From: SIG440 sp045591095
GTDB lineage: Bacteria; Bacillota; Clostridia; Monoglobales; Monoglobaceae
DNA length: 49,126 nt
Assembly (NCBI GenBank): GCA_045591095.1
Contig: JAZNSF010000014.1
Location: 1 to 49,126, forward strand
Direction: 5' to 3'
Under the pieces are notes generated by a model. It was given only the letters and a program-made list of their open reading frames with translations. It did no database searches and was not told where the DNA came from. This document shows, in pieces, positions 1-9,798 of this stretch. The translations under genes were made by a program, and so were the position numbers. The stretch's first letter is position 1. Each line of letters opens with the position of its first letter.

Positions 1-59
1 GGTTTGTTCCTTCTAAAAGCATCTCAACACCCCATTAGTACGCCGTTTTCTATACTTTT

Positions 60-88
60 ATTATACCACATTTTACTTACTTTTTAAA
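60..88 (-). promoter_or_regulatory. sigma-A promoter reading out of the window
   Basis: On the minus strand there is TTTAAA (83-88), a 17-bp spacer and TATAAT (60-65). It points left, away from purC, towards a gene beyond the window edge. Positions 1-50 would be its leader; a purine-rich AGAAGGAA lies near the left edge. Confidence 0.6.
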
Positions 89-98
89 GACTTTTTGC

Positions 99-137
99 AA
101 AAAAAATGACCACCGACATTTGACTTTGTCAGTGGTC
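99..137 (-). terminator. terminator of the purine operon
   Basis: On the minus strand an 11-bp stem (GACCACTGACA with TGTCGGTGGTC, one wobble) is followed by eight T. It lies 44 nt after the purC stop codon and before the promoter of the next minus-strand gene. Confidence 0.85.
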
Positions 138-140
138 TGA

Positions 141-170
141 CGGATGCAAAGTACTTTGCATCCGTTTTTT
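141..170 (+). terminator. plus-oriented terminator hairpin
   Basis: A hairpin of CGGATGCAAAG and CTTTGCATCCG is followed by TTTTTT on the plus strand. On the minus strand it forms a second hairpin directly after purC, in tandem with the one at 99-137. Together they probably act in both directions. Confidence 0.6.
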
Positions 171-180
171 ATTTTAATTC

Positions 181-864
181 TTATCTATTTAAAATAAGCT
201 TTGTAAGTTCAACAGGTTCAACAATCTTGTCGCCCTTATAAACACGCATATTGCCTGATGCAATCTCGTCAATAAGGATAACTTCGTCACCGTTATAACC
301 AAACTCAAACTTGATATCCCAAAGGTCAAGACCAATTGTCTTAAGGTCATCAGCGATAATCTTTGTAATTTTTAAGGTCTGCTCTTTCATACTTTCAAAC
401 ATAGCGGGTGTCATAACGCCAAGAGCTGCGAGGCCCTCGCCTGTAACAAGCGGATCGCCCTTCTCGTCGTTTTTGAATGTACATTCAACGTATCCACCCT
501 CAAGCTTTGTTCCGTCAGCGATATATTCGCCGTATCTACGGATAAAGCTTCCGGTTGCAACAAGTCGGCAGATAACTTCAAGACCGTGACCAAACACCTT
601 GCCGGGAAGAACTTCCATTGTCGCATTGTCAATATCTGCGCTTACAAAATGTGTTTTTATTCCTGCTTTTTTAAGAAGGTCAAAGTAATAAACCGAAGTT
701 TCAAGGTTGGCCTTGCCAATACCCTCGATTGTAAGACCTACGCTGTTTTCGCCCGGGTCAAACACGCCGTCTTTGCCGGTACAATCGTCTTTGAATTTGA
801 GCATTACATTGCCGTTTTCGAGACTAAATACATCCTTAGTTTTTCCTTGGTAAACCAATTTCAT
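181..864 (-). CDS. purC: phosphoribosylaminoimidazole-succinocarboxamide synthase
   Basis: SAICAR synthase joins aspartate to CAIR using ATP, step 8 of purine synthesis in the cytosol. The 227 residues cover the whole family fold, a little shorter than the usual 235-240. Recognisable parts are the N-terminal YQGKTKDVF strand, the central ATGSFIRRYGEY segment and the C-terminal ILIDEIASGNMRVYKGD segment, which matches the family IDE motif in its clostridial form. It is the last gene of the operon that starts with purE and is followed by tandem terminators. Nothing in it appears damaged. Identity is firm from the motifs and the context. Confidence 0.95.
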   Translation of the reverse strand: MKLVYQGKTKDVFSLENGNVMLKFKDDCTGKDGVFDPGENSVGLTIEGIGKANLETSVYYFDLLKKAGIKTHFVSADIDNATMEVLPGKVFGHGLEVICRLVATGSFIRRYGEYIADGTKLEGGYVECTFKNDEKGDPLVTGEGLAALGVMTPAMFESMKEQTLKITKIIADDLKTIGLDLWDIKFEFGYNGDEVILIDEIASGNMRVYKGDKIVEPVELTKLILNR

Positions 865-913
865 TTTTCATTTCCCCTAACTATATAATATGTTTTTATT
901 ATTTACACGAAGT

Positions 914-1690
914 TTATTTTTTAATTTCTATATACCCATCAAGCAAAGGATAATTCTTATCACTTATTCCATCACATTTTACCGCTCGACCGCCCACTAT
1001 TTTGGTAAGAGCGTGGTCTTTACCCAAATAAATACATTCGTATCCATAAAAGGCGCGCAGGATAATGTCAGCATCTTTAAACGACATGTCCCACCTTACG
1101 GTGTAATCAGTTTCAGTAGGCGCTGGCCAATATTCACCCTCGACCTGAGGCTTGGCGTTTTGATACAAGCGGTCAAAATCGCTTACAAGCATTTTTAGCA
1201 TATCGCACACGAGCAAATTTGCTTTTTCCATAAAAGTCCCGTGCGTTTCATCTTCAGTAATTTCAAATTCCTTTTGAAGAATTATATCGCCCGTATCAAA
1301 CCCTTCTGCAATCTTGTGGATGGTCACACCGCTTTTTTTGTGCCCCCAAAGAATTGCCTGCGCCATAGGCCACGAGCCACGACCAACGGGAAGAAGTGAC
1401 GGATGAATGTTTACGATTGGGAGGTTGGTATCTGCGGGGATTTTAAAATAATATCCACCACAAACCGCCATTTCGCAGCCTTTTTTTAAAAGTCTTTGGA
1501 TATCCTGTTCTGTTATCCTTGCCATTTGGCACGGGATATTTTTTTCTTTGGCAAAGTTTTGTACCTTACAATTAAACTCGGTTTTGTTATCAACCTCGCA
1601 GGTAAAAACTTCCAAAATTTCGCACCCAAGAGCAAAAAGAGTTTCAAGTGCCGGATAAAAAAGGTCAATCCCTATATATGCCATCTTCAC
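914..1690 (-). CDS. formyltransferase-family protein in the purine operon
   Basis: This 258-residue protein has the 10-formyl-tetrahydrofolate transferase fold. The signature is VNIHPSLLPVGRG followed by GVTIHKIAEGFDTGDII, which carries the Asn, His and Asp expected for catalysis. It is too short for a complete methionyl-tRNA formyltransferase (about 310) and differs from PurN, which is encoded separately at 10518. It starts at GTG 1690 behind GGGGGTGATT; ATG 1684 is an alternative. It lies between fhs, which makes 10-formyl-THF, and purC, so it is co-expressed with formyl-donor synthesis. The acceptor is unknown. It could be a sugar-amine or other amino-group formyltransferase. Confidence 0.7.
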   Translation of the reverse strand: MKMAYIGIDLFYPALETLFALGCEILEVFTCEVDNKTEFNCKVQNFAKEKNIPCQMARITEQDIQRLLKKGCEMAVCGGYYFKIPADTNLPIVNIHPSLLPVGRGSWPMAQAILWGHKKSGVTIHKIAEGFDTGDIILQKEFEITEDETHGTFMEKANLLVCDMLKMLVSDFDRLYQNAKPQVEGEYWPAPTETDYTVRWDMSFKDADIILRAFYGYECIYLGKDHALTKIVGGRAVKCDGISDKNYPLLDGYIEIKK

Positions 1691-1726
1691 ACAATCACCC
1701 CCAACAAAGCCTTACTCTCCCTCATA

Positions 1727-3391
1727 TTAGAAAAGTCCCGAAATCACGCCGTTTTCATCAACGTCTATCTTTTCAGCAGCAGGAACTTTGGGAAGTCCCG
1801 GCATTGTCATTATATCACCGGTAAGTGCAACAATAAACCCGGCACCCGCCGAAACTTTTAGGTTGCGGACGGTAACAGTAAAGTCTTCAGGCGCACCAAG
1901 CTTTGTCATATCGTCCGAGAAACTGTACTGTGTTTTTGCCATACAAATCGGAAGTTTGTCAAAGCCAAGCTCATTAAGCTTTGCTATCTCCTTTTTTGCA
2001 TTTGGAGTAAACGCAGCTCCCTTGCCTCGATAAATTCTTTTAACTATCGCATCTATCTTATTTTCGATTGTATCGTCTAAGTCATAGCTAAACTCAAAGT
2101 CGTTTTCTAGCTCACAAAGTCTTATTACTTCCTCTGCCATCTCGATTCCGCCTTTTCCGCCCTCTGCCCAAACATTCGAAAGTGTAACATTTACACCCAG
2201 TTCGCGGCACTTGTCAATCACAAGCTGAACTTCTTTGTCGGTGTCGGTCGGGAAGCGGTTTACAGCAACCACTGCGGGAAGCTTATAAACATCTTTTATG
2301 TTTGAAATGTGCCTTAAAAGATTGGGTATTCCGGCTGAAAGTGCTTCTAAGTTTTCGCTATTTAACTCGGTCTTTGGAACGCCGCCGTGCATCTTAAGGG
2401 CACGGATTGTTGCAACTATTACAACTGCCGACGGTTTGAGACCTGCGTAGCGACACTTTATGTCGAGGAACTTCTCTGCGCCCAAATCTGCACCAAAACC
2501 TGCCTCTGTAACAACATAATCACCCATACGCATTGCCATTTCGGTTGCGATAACGGAGTTACAGCCATGGGCAATATTTGCAAATGGTCCTCCATGAACA
2601 AACGCAGGTGTTCCCTCCAAGGTCTGCACCAGATTTGGCTTTAATGCATCCTTCAAAAGAGCGGTCATCGCGCCTGCAGCACCAATCTGGCCGGCAGTAA
2701 TTGGTTGTTCGTCATAGGTATAGCCAACTACAATCTTTGAAAGTCTTTCTTTTAAATCGGTAATGGAAGACGCAAGACAAAGTACTGCCATAACTTCGGA
2801 TGCAACAGTAATATCGTATCCGTCTTCTCTTGGAACACCGTTTACTCTGCCACCAAGACCGTCTGTTACGAATCTCAGCTGACGGTCGTTCATGTCAACG
2901 CAGCGCTTCCAGGTAATTCGTCTTGGGTCAATGTTTAGCTTATTACCCTGATAAATGTGGTTGTCAATCATTGCAGCCAAAAGGTTATTTGCCGCACCAA
3001 TCGCATGAAAGTCACCAGTAAAATGAAGGTTTATATCCTCCATCGGCACTACCTGAGCATAACCGCCGCCTGCAGCACCACCCTTAACGCCAAAAACAGG
3101 GCCTAAAGAAGGCTCGCGAAGTGCGATAGCTACGTTCTTACCCAATTGTTTCATCGCGTCCGCAAGGCCGATTGTAGTGGTTGTTTTGCCCTCGCCTGCA
3201 GGGGTTGGGGTAATTGCTGTAACAAGCACCAGTTTTGCCTCGCGCTCTTTATCCTTTAAAAGCGACAAATCAATTTTTGCCTTGTGTTTTCCATAGTATT
3301 CTACATACTTTTCGTCAATTCCGGCATTTTTTGCAACATCCGAAATATGCTGCATCTTTACACTTTGAGCAATTTCTATATCTGTTTTCAT
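1727..3391 (-). CDS. fhs: formate--tetrahydrofolate ligase
   Basis: This enzyme makes 10-formyl-THF from formate, THF and ATP, supplying the donor for PurN and for the AICAR transformylase in the same operon. The 554-residue protein has the P-loop region TPTPAGEGKTTTTIGLADA, then REPSLGPVFGVKGGAAGGGYAQVVPMEDINLHFTGD in pieces typical of the family, and a C-terminal MTMPGLPKVPAAE segment. A longer frame begins at a TTG upstream, but GGAGG at the right distance favours ATG 3391. Full length. Its place in a ZTP-riboswitch operon fits folate-status control. Confidence 0.95.
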   Translation of the reverse strand: MKTDIEIAQSVKMQHISDVAKNAGIDEKYVEYYGKHKAKIDLSLLKDKEREAKLVLVTAITPTPAGEGKTTTTIGLADAMKQLGKNVAIALREPSLGPVFGVKGGAAGGGYAQVVPMEDINLHFTGDFHAIGAANNLLAAMIDNHIYQGNKLNIDPRRITWKRCVDMNDRQLRFVTDGLGGRVNGVPREDGYDITVASEVMAVLCLASSITDLKERLSKIVVGYTYDEQPITAGQIGAAGAMTALLKDALKPNLVQTLEGTPAFVHGGPFANIAHGCNSVIATEMAMRMGDYVVTEAGFGADLGAEKFLDIKCRYAGLKPSAVVIVATIRALKMHGGVPKTELNSENLEALSAGIPNLLRHISNIKDVYKLPAVVAVNRFPTDTDKEVQLVIDKCRELGVNVTLSNVWAEGGKGGIEMAEEVIRLCELENDFEFSYDLDDTIENKIDAIVKRIYRGKGAAFTPNAKKEIAKLNELGFDKLPICMAKTQYSFSDDMTKLGAPEDFTVTVRNLKVSAGAGFIVALTGDIMTMPGLPKVPAAEKIDVDENGVISGLF

Positions 3392-3446
3392 AAAACTTGC
3401 CTCCAATGAATAGGTTTTCGGGCGGAAGAAAGTCCGCCCCTAAGAT

Positions 3447-6400
3447 TTATAACTTGTAGTACTCAACAGCTGATTTAAAGAGTCCCATATCAAATTCGCC
3501 CTCAACGTTTTTGTAAAGGCCTTTTGCCCATCTTTCGCTGTGGCCCATCTTACCCAGCACTCTTCCGTCAGGAGATGTGATACCCTCTATCGCAAAAGTC
3601 GAGCCATTGGGGTTAAACTGAATGTCATTGGTAGGAACACCCTCCAAATCAACATACTGCGAGAGAATCTGTCCGTTTTCGGCCAAAGTTTTTACAAGCT
3701 CGTCACTTGCCATAAACCTGCCCTCACCATGAGAAATCGGAACAGTGTAAATGTCGCCGACATTTGTATTTACCATCCACGGAGATTTTACTGACGCAAC
3801 TCTTGTTCTTACCAGTTTTGACTGGTGACGCGAAATTGTGTTGTAGGTAAGGGTTGGCGAATTTTCGTCGGTGTCAATGATTTTGCCGTAAGGCACAAGG
3901 CCAAGCTTTATAAGTGCCTGGAAACCATTACAGATACCGCACATAAGTCCATCACGCATCTCGAGTAGTTCTGTTGTAGCCTCTTTTATTTCGGGGTTAC
4001 GGAAGAATGCTGTAATAAATTTTGCCGAGCCGTCAGGTTCGTCACCGCCCGAGAATCCACCCGGGATAAATACCATCTGTGATTCCTTAAGTGATTTTGC
4101 AAAAGCTTCAACCGAATCGGAAATATCCTTTGGCGAAAGATTCTTGATTACAAAAATCTCAGGTTCTGCCCCTGCATCTCGCATAGCCTTTGCCGAGTCA
4201 AACTCGCAGTTTGTACCGGGGAATACCGGGATAAGTACTTTTGGCTTTGCTACGCTGATTTTGGGCGAAACTACCGCTCTTTCGGTGTAATTAAACACTG
4301 GGATGTCCTTTTTCTCAAATTCTATATTGCAAGAATAAATTTCTTCAAGCTTTTCTTCATAGACTTTGCTTATTTCAGCAAGTTTGAGGCTTTCTGAAAT
4401 ATAACTGATAACCGCGTCTTCCTTAGTATAGCCTAAAAGCTCTCCTACATTCTCATCGCAGTTAAGTTCAACGATAAATGAACCATAGCTGTAACCGAAC
4501 ATATCTTTTAAAGTAATTTTTGAATCAAACTCAAAGCCGATTCCGTTACCCATAGCCATCTTCATTACGCCCTCGGAAACGCCACCGTAAACAGGAGTAT
4601 AAGCAGCAATAGCCTTGCCCTCACGTACGAGAGTTGAAACCGTCTTAAAGCATTCTAAAAGGCTCTTTGTAACAGGAAGTCCATTTTCATCATATTCGGG
4701 TTTTATCCAAACAACTTTATTACCCGCCTTTTTAAATTCGGGTGATATAATGTTCTTAACATTGTCTGTGGTAACTGCAAACGAAACAAGTGTCGGCGGA
4801 ACATCGATATTTTCAAAAGTACCGCTCATCGAGTCCTTGCCGCCGATTGCAGCAATCTCTAAGTTTCTCTGTGCATCAAGTGCGCCAAGAAGTGCCGCCA
4901 TGGGTTTGCCCCAACGTTTTGGGTCTTTCTTGGGTTTTTCAAAATATTCCTGGAATGTAAGATAAACATCCTTAAACTCTGCACCCGTTGCAACAAGCTT
5001 TGCCGCAGATTCTACTACTGCAAGGTAAGCACTGTGATAAGGACTCTTTTCAGCTATGAATGGGTTATACCCCCAAGACATAACCGAGCAGGTGTCGGTA
5101 TGCTGTTTTTCGACCGATACCTTGTTTGCCATCGCCTGAATAGGAGTTAGTTGATACTTACCGCCAAACGGCATAAGAACTGTACCTGCGCCAATAGTAG
5201 AGTCAAAACGTTCTGAAAGGCCACGTTTTGAGCAAACGTTAAGGTCATCAGCAAGCGCCATAAAGCCTTTCTTAAAGCTTTCGGGGATTTCCTTTTCAAA
5301 ACTCTTAGGGCTTTCGGGGGCAATATCAATATGCTTTTCTGCACCGTTTGAATTTAAGAATTCGCGCGAGATATTAACGATTTCTTTTCCGTTCCAGTGC
5401 ATCACAAGATACGGTTTTTCCTTGACAGTTGCAACAACTGTTGCTTCGAGGTTTTCTTGTTTTGCTAATGCCGAGAATTTTTCTACGTCCTTTGCCTCAA
5501 CTACAACCGCCATTCTCTCCTGAGATTCGCTGATTGCAAGTTCTGTCCCGTCAAGGCCTTCGTACTTTTTAGGAACTTTGTTAAGGTCAATTTCAAGACC
5601 GTCAGCAAGCTCTCCAATTGCAACCGAAACACCGCCTGCACCAAAGTCGTTGCAGCGCTTGATAAGCTTTGACGCCTCCGGATTGCGGAAAAGTCTTTGG
5701 AGCTTTCTTTCCTCGGGGGCATTACCCTTTTGAACTTCTGCTCCGCAAGATTCAAGCGACTCAACTGTGTGTGATTTAGACGAGCCTGTCGCGCCGCCAC
5801 AGCCGTCACGACCGGTTTTGCCGCCCAAAAGGATAACCTTGTCGCCGTCTTCGGGACGTTCACGTCTTACGTTCTCCTGTGGGGCTGCTGCTATAACCGC
5901 ACCGATTTCCATACGTTTTGCAGCATAACCATCGTGGTAAAGTTCGTCAACCTGCCCTGTTGCAAGACCAATCTGGTTACCGTACGAGCTATATCCGCTT
6001 GCAGCACCTGTAACGATTTTACGCTGTGGGAGCTTGCCTTCGATTGTCTCGGAAACCGGCTTTAATGGGTCAGCCGCACCGGTAACACGCATCGCCGCAT
6101 AGACATAGGATCTTCCTGACAGCGGGTCACGGATTGCACCACCAATACAGGTTGCCGCGCCACCAAACGGCTCGATTTCGGTCGGGTGGTTGTGTGTCTC
6201 GTTTTTAAAGAGGAGTAGCCATTTTTCTATTTTCCCCTCTATCTCAACATCAATTTTAACTGTGCAGGCATTGATTTCTTCACTTTCATCTAATTTTTCA
6301 AGCTTACCATTTTTCTTAAGGCATTTTGCAGCTATTGTGCCAATATCCATTAAGTTTATCGGCTTTGTTCTGCCAAGGGCTTTTCTGTCCTCAAGGTATC

Positions 6401-7139
6401 TGTCATAAGCTGCCTGTAAAAGCTCGTCCTCAAACTTCACGCTGTCGATAGTTGTAAGGAAAGTGGTGTGACGGCAGTGGTCAGACCAATAAGTATCAAT
6501 CATACGGATTTCGGTGATTGTTGGGTTTCTTTTTTCGCTTTTAAAATACTCCTGACAAAACTTTATGTCATCAATATCCATCGCAAGGCCAAGGCCCTCT
6601 ATCATAGCATTAAGCCCTGCCTCGTCAAGGTCGCAAAAGCCGTCAACCGTCTTAACTTCTGTCGGGATTTCGTACTCTACTTTAAGTGTTTCAAAGGTAT
6701 CAAGTGTTGCTTCTCTTGATTCAACGGGGTTAATTACATACTTCTTGATATCGTCGATATCTTTTTCGGAAAGGTCGCCGCTCAAAAGATAAACCTTTGC
6801 AGCTTTTACTGTCGGGCGCTCGCCTTTTGAAATAAGCTGGATACATTCTTCTGCCGAATTTGCTCTTAAGTCAAACTGACCGGGCAAAAATTCAACAGCA
6901 AAAACACAGTCAGCGTCCATTTTAAGTTCTTCCGAAACAATATCCAGCTGCGGCTCTGAAAATACTGTGCCCTTGCAGTAGTCAAACAGCTCCTTGTCGA
7001 TATTTTCAACGTCGTAGCGGTTGATTATTCTGAGGTCTTTAAGGCCCTTTATCTGCAGCAGATTTACCAAATCATTTTTAAGTGATTTTGCCTCTGCCGC
7101 AAGTTCACTCTTTTTCTCTACATAAACTCTGTAAACCAT
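3447..7139 (-). CDS. purL: phosphoribosylformylglycinamidine synthase, single-chain
   Basis: FGAM synthase converts FGAR and glutamine to FGAM, step 4 of the pathway. At 1230 residues it is the large fused form with all parts in one chain. These are a PurS-like N-terminal region (about 1-150), the tandem PurL ATPase halves with the ETHNHPTEIEPFGGA motif, and a C-terminal class I glutamine amidotransferase (from about 970). The last has VFPGTNCEFD and the nucleophile in CGICNGFQ. No separate purS or purQ is present or needed. It starts at ATG 7139 behind AAAGGAAA. It lies 18 nt after purD. Confidence 0.95.
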   Translation of the reverse strand: MVYRVYVEKKSELAAEAKSLKNDLVNLLQIKGLKDLRIINRYDVENIDKELFDYCKGTVFSEPQLDIVSEELKMDADCVFAVEFLPGQFDLRANSAEECIQLISKGERPTVKAAKVYLLSGDLSEKDIDDIKKYVINPVESREATLDTFETLKVEYEIPTEVKTVDGFCDLDEAGLNAMIEGLGLAMDIDDIKFCQEYFKSEKRNPTITEIRMIDTYWSDHCRHTTFLTTIDSVKFEDELLQAAYDRYLEDRKALGRTKPINLMDIGTIAAKCLKKNGKLEKLDESEEINACTVKIDVEIEGKIEKWLLLFKNETHNHPTEIEPFGGAATCIGGAIRDPLSGRSYVYAAMRVTGAADPLKPVSETIEGKLPQRKIVTGAASGYSSYGNQIGLATGQVDELYHDGYAAKRMEIGAVIAAAPQENVRRERPEDGDKVILLGGKTGRDGCGGATGSSKSHTVESLESCGAEVQKGNAPEERKLQRLFRNPEASKLIKRCNDFGAGGVSVAIGELADGLEIDLNKVPKKYEGLDGTELAISESQERMAVVVEAKDVEKFSALAKQENLEATVVATVKEKPYLVMHWNGKEIVNISREFLNSNGAEKHIDIAPESPKSFEKEIPESFKKGFMALADDLNVCSKRGLSERFDSTIGAGTVLMPFGGKYQLTPIQAMANKVSVEKQHTDTCSVMSWGYNPFIAEKSPYHSAYLAVVESAAKLVATGAEFKDVYLTFQEYFEKPKKDPKRWGKPMAALLGALDAQRNLEIAAIGGKDSMSGTFENIDVPPTLVSFAVTTDNVKNIISPEFKKAGNKVVWIKPEYDENGLPVTKSLLECFKTVSTLVREGKAIAAYTPVYGGVSEGVMKMAMGNGIGFEFDSKITLKDMFGYSYGSFIVELNCDENVGELLGYTKEDAVISYISESLKLAEISKVYEEKLEEIYSCNIEFEKKDIPVFNYTERAVVSPKISVAKPKVLIPVFPGTNCEFDSAKAMRDAGAEPEIFVIKNLSPKDISDSVEAFAKSLKESQMVFIPGGFSGGDEPDGSAKFITAFFRNPEIKEATTELLEMRDGLMCGICNGFQALIKLGLVPYGKIIDTDENSPTLTYNTISRHQSKLVRTRVASVKSPWMVNTNVGDIYTVPISHGEGRFMASDELVKTLAENGQILSQYVDLEGVPTNDIQFNPNGSTFAIEGITSPDGRVLGKMGHSERWAKGLYKNVEGEFDMGLFKSAVEYYKL

Positions 7140-7157
7140 ACGTTTTGATTTCCTTTC

Positions 7158-8420
7158 TTATGCTTTCTTTGCAAGAAGTGCTTTTTGTCCTATGTCATGT
7201 CTATAATATGCATTGTCAAATTTTACAGCCTTTACTGTTTCGTAAGCCGCTTTAATTGCTTCTTCCAGTGTTTCGCCAGTCTCGGTAACGCCCAAAACTC
7301 TGCCGCCAGCTGTAAGGAGTTTTCCGTCAACTAGCTTCGCACCGGCAACATATATGTTCTTATCTTTTGGCATATCGATGCTGAAGCCTGACTCGTATTT
7401 TTGGGGATAGCCCTCGGATGCCATAACAACACAGCAAGCAGCGCCATTTGAAAACTTAACTTCGGCATCCTTTAAAGTACCCTTTTGAGTATGCTGCATA
7501 ATTTCAAAAAGGTCAGATTCCAAAAGGGGAAGTACAACTTGAGTTTCGGGGTCGCCAAAACGGCAGTTATATTCAATCACTTTGGGGCCCTTTTCAGTCA
7601 GCATAAGTCCAAAGTAAAGGCAGCCCTTAAAGCATCTACCCTCTTTGTTCATTGCTTCAATTGTCGGGATAAAGATTTTTTCCATACATTCCCTGGCGAT
7701 TTGTTCTGTGTAATAAGGATTTGGTGCGATAGTACCCATTCCGCCGGTGTTTAGACCCTCGTCGTTATCTTTTGCGCGCTTGTGGTCCATTGACGAAATC
7801 ATCGGGATAACCACGTTTCCGTCGGTAAACGAAAGCACCGAAACCTCAGGTCCTGTCAAAAATTCTTCAACTACCACGCGGCTTCCACTCTCGCCAAAGA
7901 CCCTATCTTCCATCATAGAGCGTACTGCGTCTTTTGCCTCGTCGCGAGTAGTCGCAATAATTACACCCTTACCGAGTGCAAGGCCGTCTGCCTTGATAAC
8001 AGTTGGAATTGGCGCAGTTTCAAGGTAATCAAGTGCTTTTTCCATATCCTCAAAAACTTCGTACTCTGCTGTCGGGATACTATATTTCTTCATAAGGTTT
8101 TTCGAAAAAACCTTGCTTCCCTCGATGATTGCCGCATTTGCCTTTGGACCAAAGCAGGGGATTCCTGCGTCTTCAAGCAGGTCAACCGCGCCCAAAACAA
8201 GCGGGTCATCCGGTGCAACAACAGCAAAATCTATTTTTTCGTTTGCTGCAAAATCACGGATTTTTTCGATTTCTTTAGCACCGATATCAACGCATTTTGC
8301 GTCATTTGCTATGCCACCGTTTCCCGGAACTGCAAAAATCTCGGTTACTTTAGGGCTTTCATTCAGCTTTTTTATGATGGCGTGCTCTCTTCCGCCACCG
8401 CCAACTACCATAATTTTCAT
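7158..8420 (-). CDS. purD: phosphoribosylamine--glycine ligase
   Basis: GAR synthetase joins glycine to phosphoribosylamine using ATP, step 2. The 420-residue protein is an ATP-grasp enzyme. It has the N-terminal MVVGGGGREHAI, the PFAM-type core motifs KADGLALGKGV and EEFLTGPEVSVL, and the C-terminal GGRVLGVTE element. The frame extends two codons upstream to a TTG, but ATG 8420 is the natural start. A 170-nt spacer with inverted repeats separates it from the upstream purH gene, the widest gap in the operon. Full length and intact. Confidence 0.95.
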   Translation of the reverse strand: MKIMVVGGGGREHAIIKKLNESPKVTEIFAVPGNGGIANDAKCVDIGAKEIEKIRDFAANEKIDFAVVAPDDPLVLGAVDLLEDAGIPCFGPKANAAIIEGSKVFSKNLMKKYSIPTAEYEVFEDMEKALDYLETAPIPTVIKADGLALGKGVIIATTRDEAKDAVRSMMEDRVFGESGSRVVVEEFLTGPEVSVLSFTDGNVVIPMISSMDHKRAKDNDEGLNTGGMGTIAPNPYYTEQIARECMEKIFIPTIEAMNKEGRCFKGCLYFGLMLTEKGPKVIEYNCRFGDPETQVVLPLLESDLFEIMQHTQKGTLKDAEVKFSNGAACCVVMASEGYPQKYESGFSIDMPKDKNIYVAGAKLVDGKLLTAGGRVLGVTETGETLEEAIKAAYETVKAVKFDNAYYRHDIGQKALLAKKA

Positions 8421-8463
8421 AAACAAGAAATCCTTTCCTTGGTATTTATTAAGTTCTTAAAAG

Positions 8464-8582
8464 CTGCAAAAAGTGGTGCAGAACGGATAAATTACATCCG
8501 CCGCTGTACTCTTTGTACCGCAAGGGTGAAATTTGTCCGCAACATAAAGCATAGCTTTTGTGGTCTGTGCTGCTTTTTGCAG
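8464..8582 (-). other. structured spacer between purH and purD
   Basis: CTGCAAAAAG (8464-8473) and CTTTTTGCAG (8573-8582) form a perfect 10-bp closing stem. Inside are smaller hairpins, CGGAT/ATCCG near 8484-8500 and GTAC/GTAC near 8506-8518. There is no T-run, so it is not a terminator. It may be an RNA processing or stability element within the operon message. I do not recognise it. Confidence 0.4.
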
Positions 8583-8590
8583 TCTTTTAA

Positions 8591-9775
8591 TTAGTGGTGG
8601 AATAGGCGCATCTTGGTAAACGCAATCGCCATACCATACTTATCTGCAGCTTCGATTACATTATCGTCACGGATCGAGCCGCCCGGCTCTGCGATGTAGG
8701 TAACACCGCTTTTTGCCGCTCTTTCGATGTTGTCACCAAACGGGAAGAACGCATCGCTTCCGAGGCAAACTCCCTTGATGCTTGCAAGGTATGCCTTTTT
8801 CTCATCCTTAGTAAGCTCCTCGGGTCTTTGGCTAAACCACTTTTGCCATACGCCGTCAGCCAAAACATCTTCGCTGTCGTCCGAGATATAAACATCAATC
8901 GCATTGTCACGGTCGGGTCTTCCTACAGTATCTAAGAATGGTAGGTTAAGCACCTTTGCGTGCTGACGAAGATGCCAGATGTCCGCTTTGTTGCCTGCAA
9001 GTCTTGTACAGTGAATTCTTGACTGTTGTCCTGCCCCTACACCGATTGCCTGACCGTCTTTTGCAAAGCAAACCGAGTTACTTTGTGTGTATTTTAGGGT
9101 AATAAGCGAGATTATAAGGTCACGCTTTGCGCTCTCTGGGATATCCTTGTTTTTTGTAACAATGTTTGTAAGAAGTTCATCGTCAATTTTGAAGTTGTTT
9201 CTTCCCTGCTCGAATGTAATGCCAAAAACTGTCTTTTTCTCCTCGGGATTTGGCACAAAATCAGGGTCAATTTTTACGATATTATAATTTCCGTTTCTTT
9301 TTGATTTAAGAATTTCAAGCGCCTCGTCGGTATATCCGGGTGCGATAACGCCGTCTGACACCTCGCGCTTTATAAGCTTTGCAGTTGTTACGTCGCAGAT
9401 ATCACTAAGCGCAATCCAGTCACCAAATGATGACATACGGTCAGTTCCTCTTGCGCGTGCATATGCGGTTGCAAGGGGTGATTCGTCAAGGCCCTCGATG
9501 TCATCCACAAAGCAAGCCTTTTTAAGCTGGGCGCTCATTGGAATTCCAACCGCCGCAGATGTCGGGCTTACATGCTTAAAGGATGTCGCAGCAGGCATAC
9601 CCAGTGCAACTTTCAGTTCCTTTACCAATTGCCAGCTGTTAAAAGCGTCCAAAAAGTTTATGTATCCCGGTCTTCCCGAAAGTATTTCAAAAGGAAGGTC
9701 GCTGCCATCTTCCATAAATACCTTTGCCGGCTTTTGATTGGGGTTACAGCCGTATTTAAGTTCAAATTCTTTCAT
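8591..9775 (-). CDS. purH: AICAR transformylase (PurH C-terminal domain only)
   Basis: This enzyme transfers a formyl group from 10-formyl-THF to AICAR, giving FAICAR (step 9). It has 394 residues instead of about 515 because the N-terminal IMP cyclohydrolase domain of normal PurH is absent. The protein starts directly in the transformylase (LKYGCNPNQKPAKV) and keeps HVSPTSAAVGIP, the IGVGAGQQSRIHCTRLAG motif and GSDAFFPFGDN. The missing closing step is supplied by the next upstream gene, a PurO-type cyclohydrolase. RBS GGAGGAATG precedes ATG 9775. Substrate AICAR (ZMP) is also the precursor of the ligand read by the riboswitch at 14237. Confidence 0.92.
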   Translation of the reverse strand: MKEFELKYGCNPNQKPAKVFMEDGSDLPFEILSGRPGYINFLDAFNSWQLVKELKVALGMPAATSFKHVSPTSAAVGIPMSAQLKKACFVDDIEGLDESPLATAYARARGTDRMSSFGDWIALSDICDVTTAKLIKREVSDGVIAPGYTDEALEILKSKRNGNYNIVKIDPDFVPNPEEKKTVFGITFEQGRNNFKIDDELLTNIVTKNKDIPESAKRDLIISLITLKYTQSNSVCFAKDGQAIGVGAGQQSRIHCTRLAGNKADIWHLRQHAKVLNLPFLDTVGRPDRDNAIDVYISDDSEDVLADGVWQKWFSQRPEELTKDEKKAYLASIKGVCLGSDAFFPFGDNIERAAKSGVTYIAEPGGSIRDDNVIEAADKYGMAIAFTKMRLFHH

Positions 9776-9798
9776 TTGTAATCATTCCTCCGTAAGTT

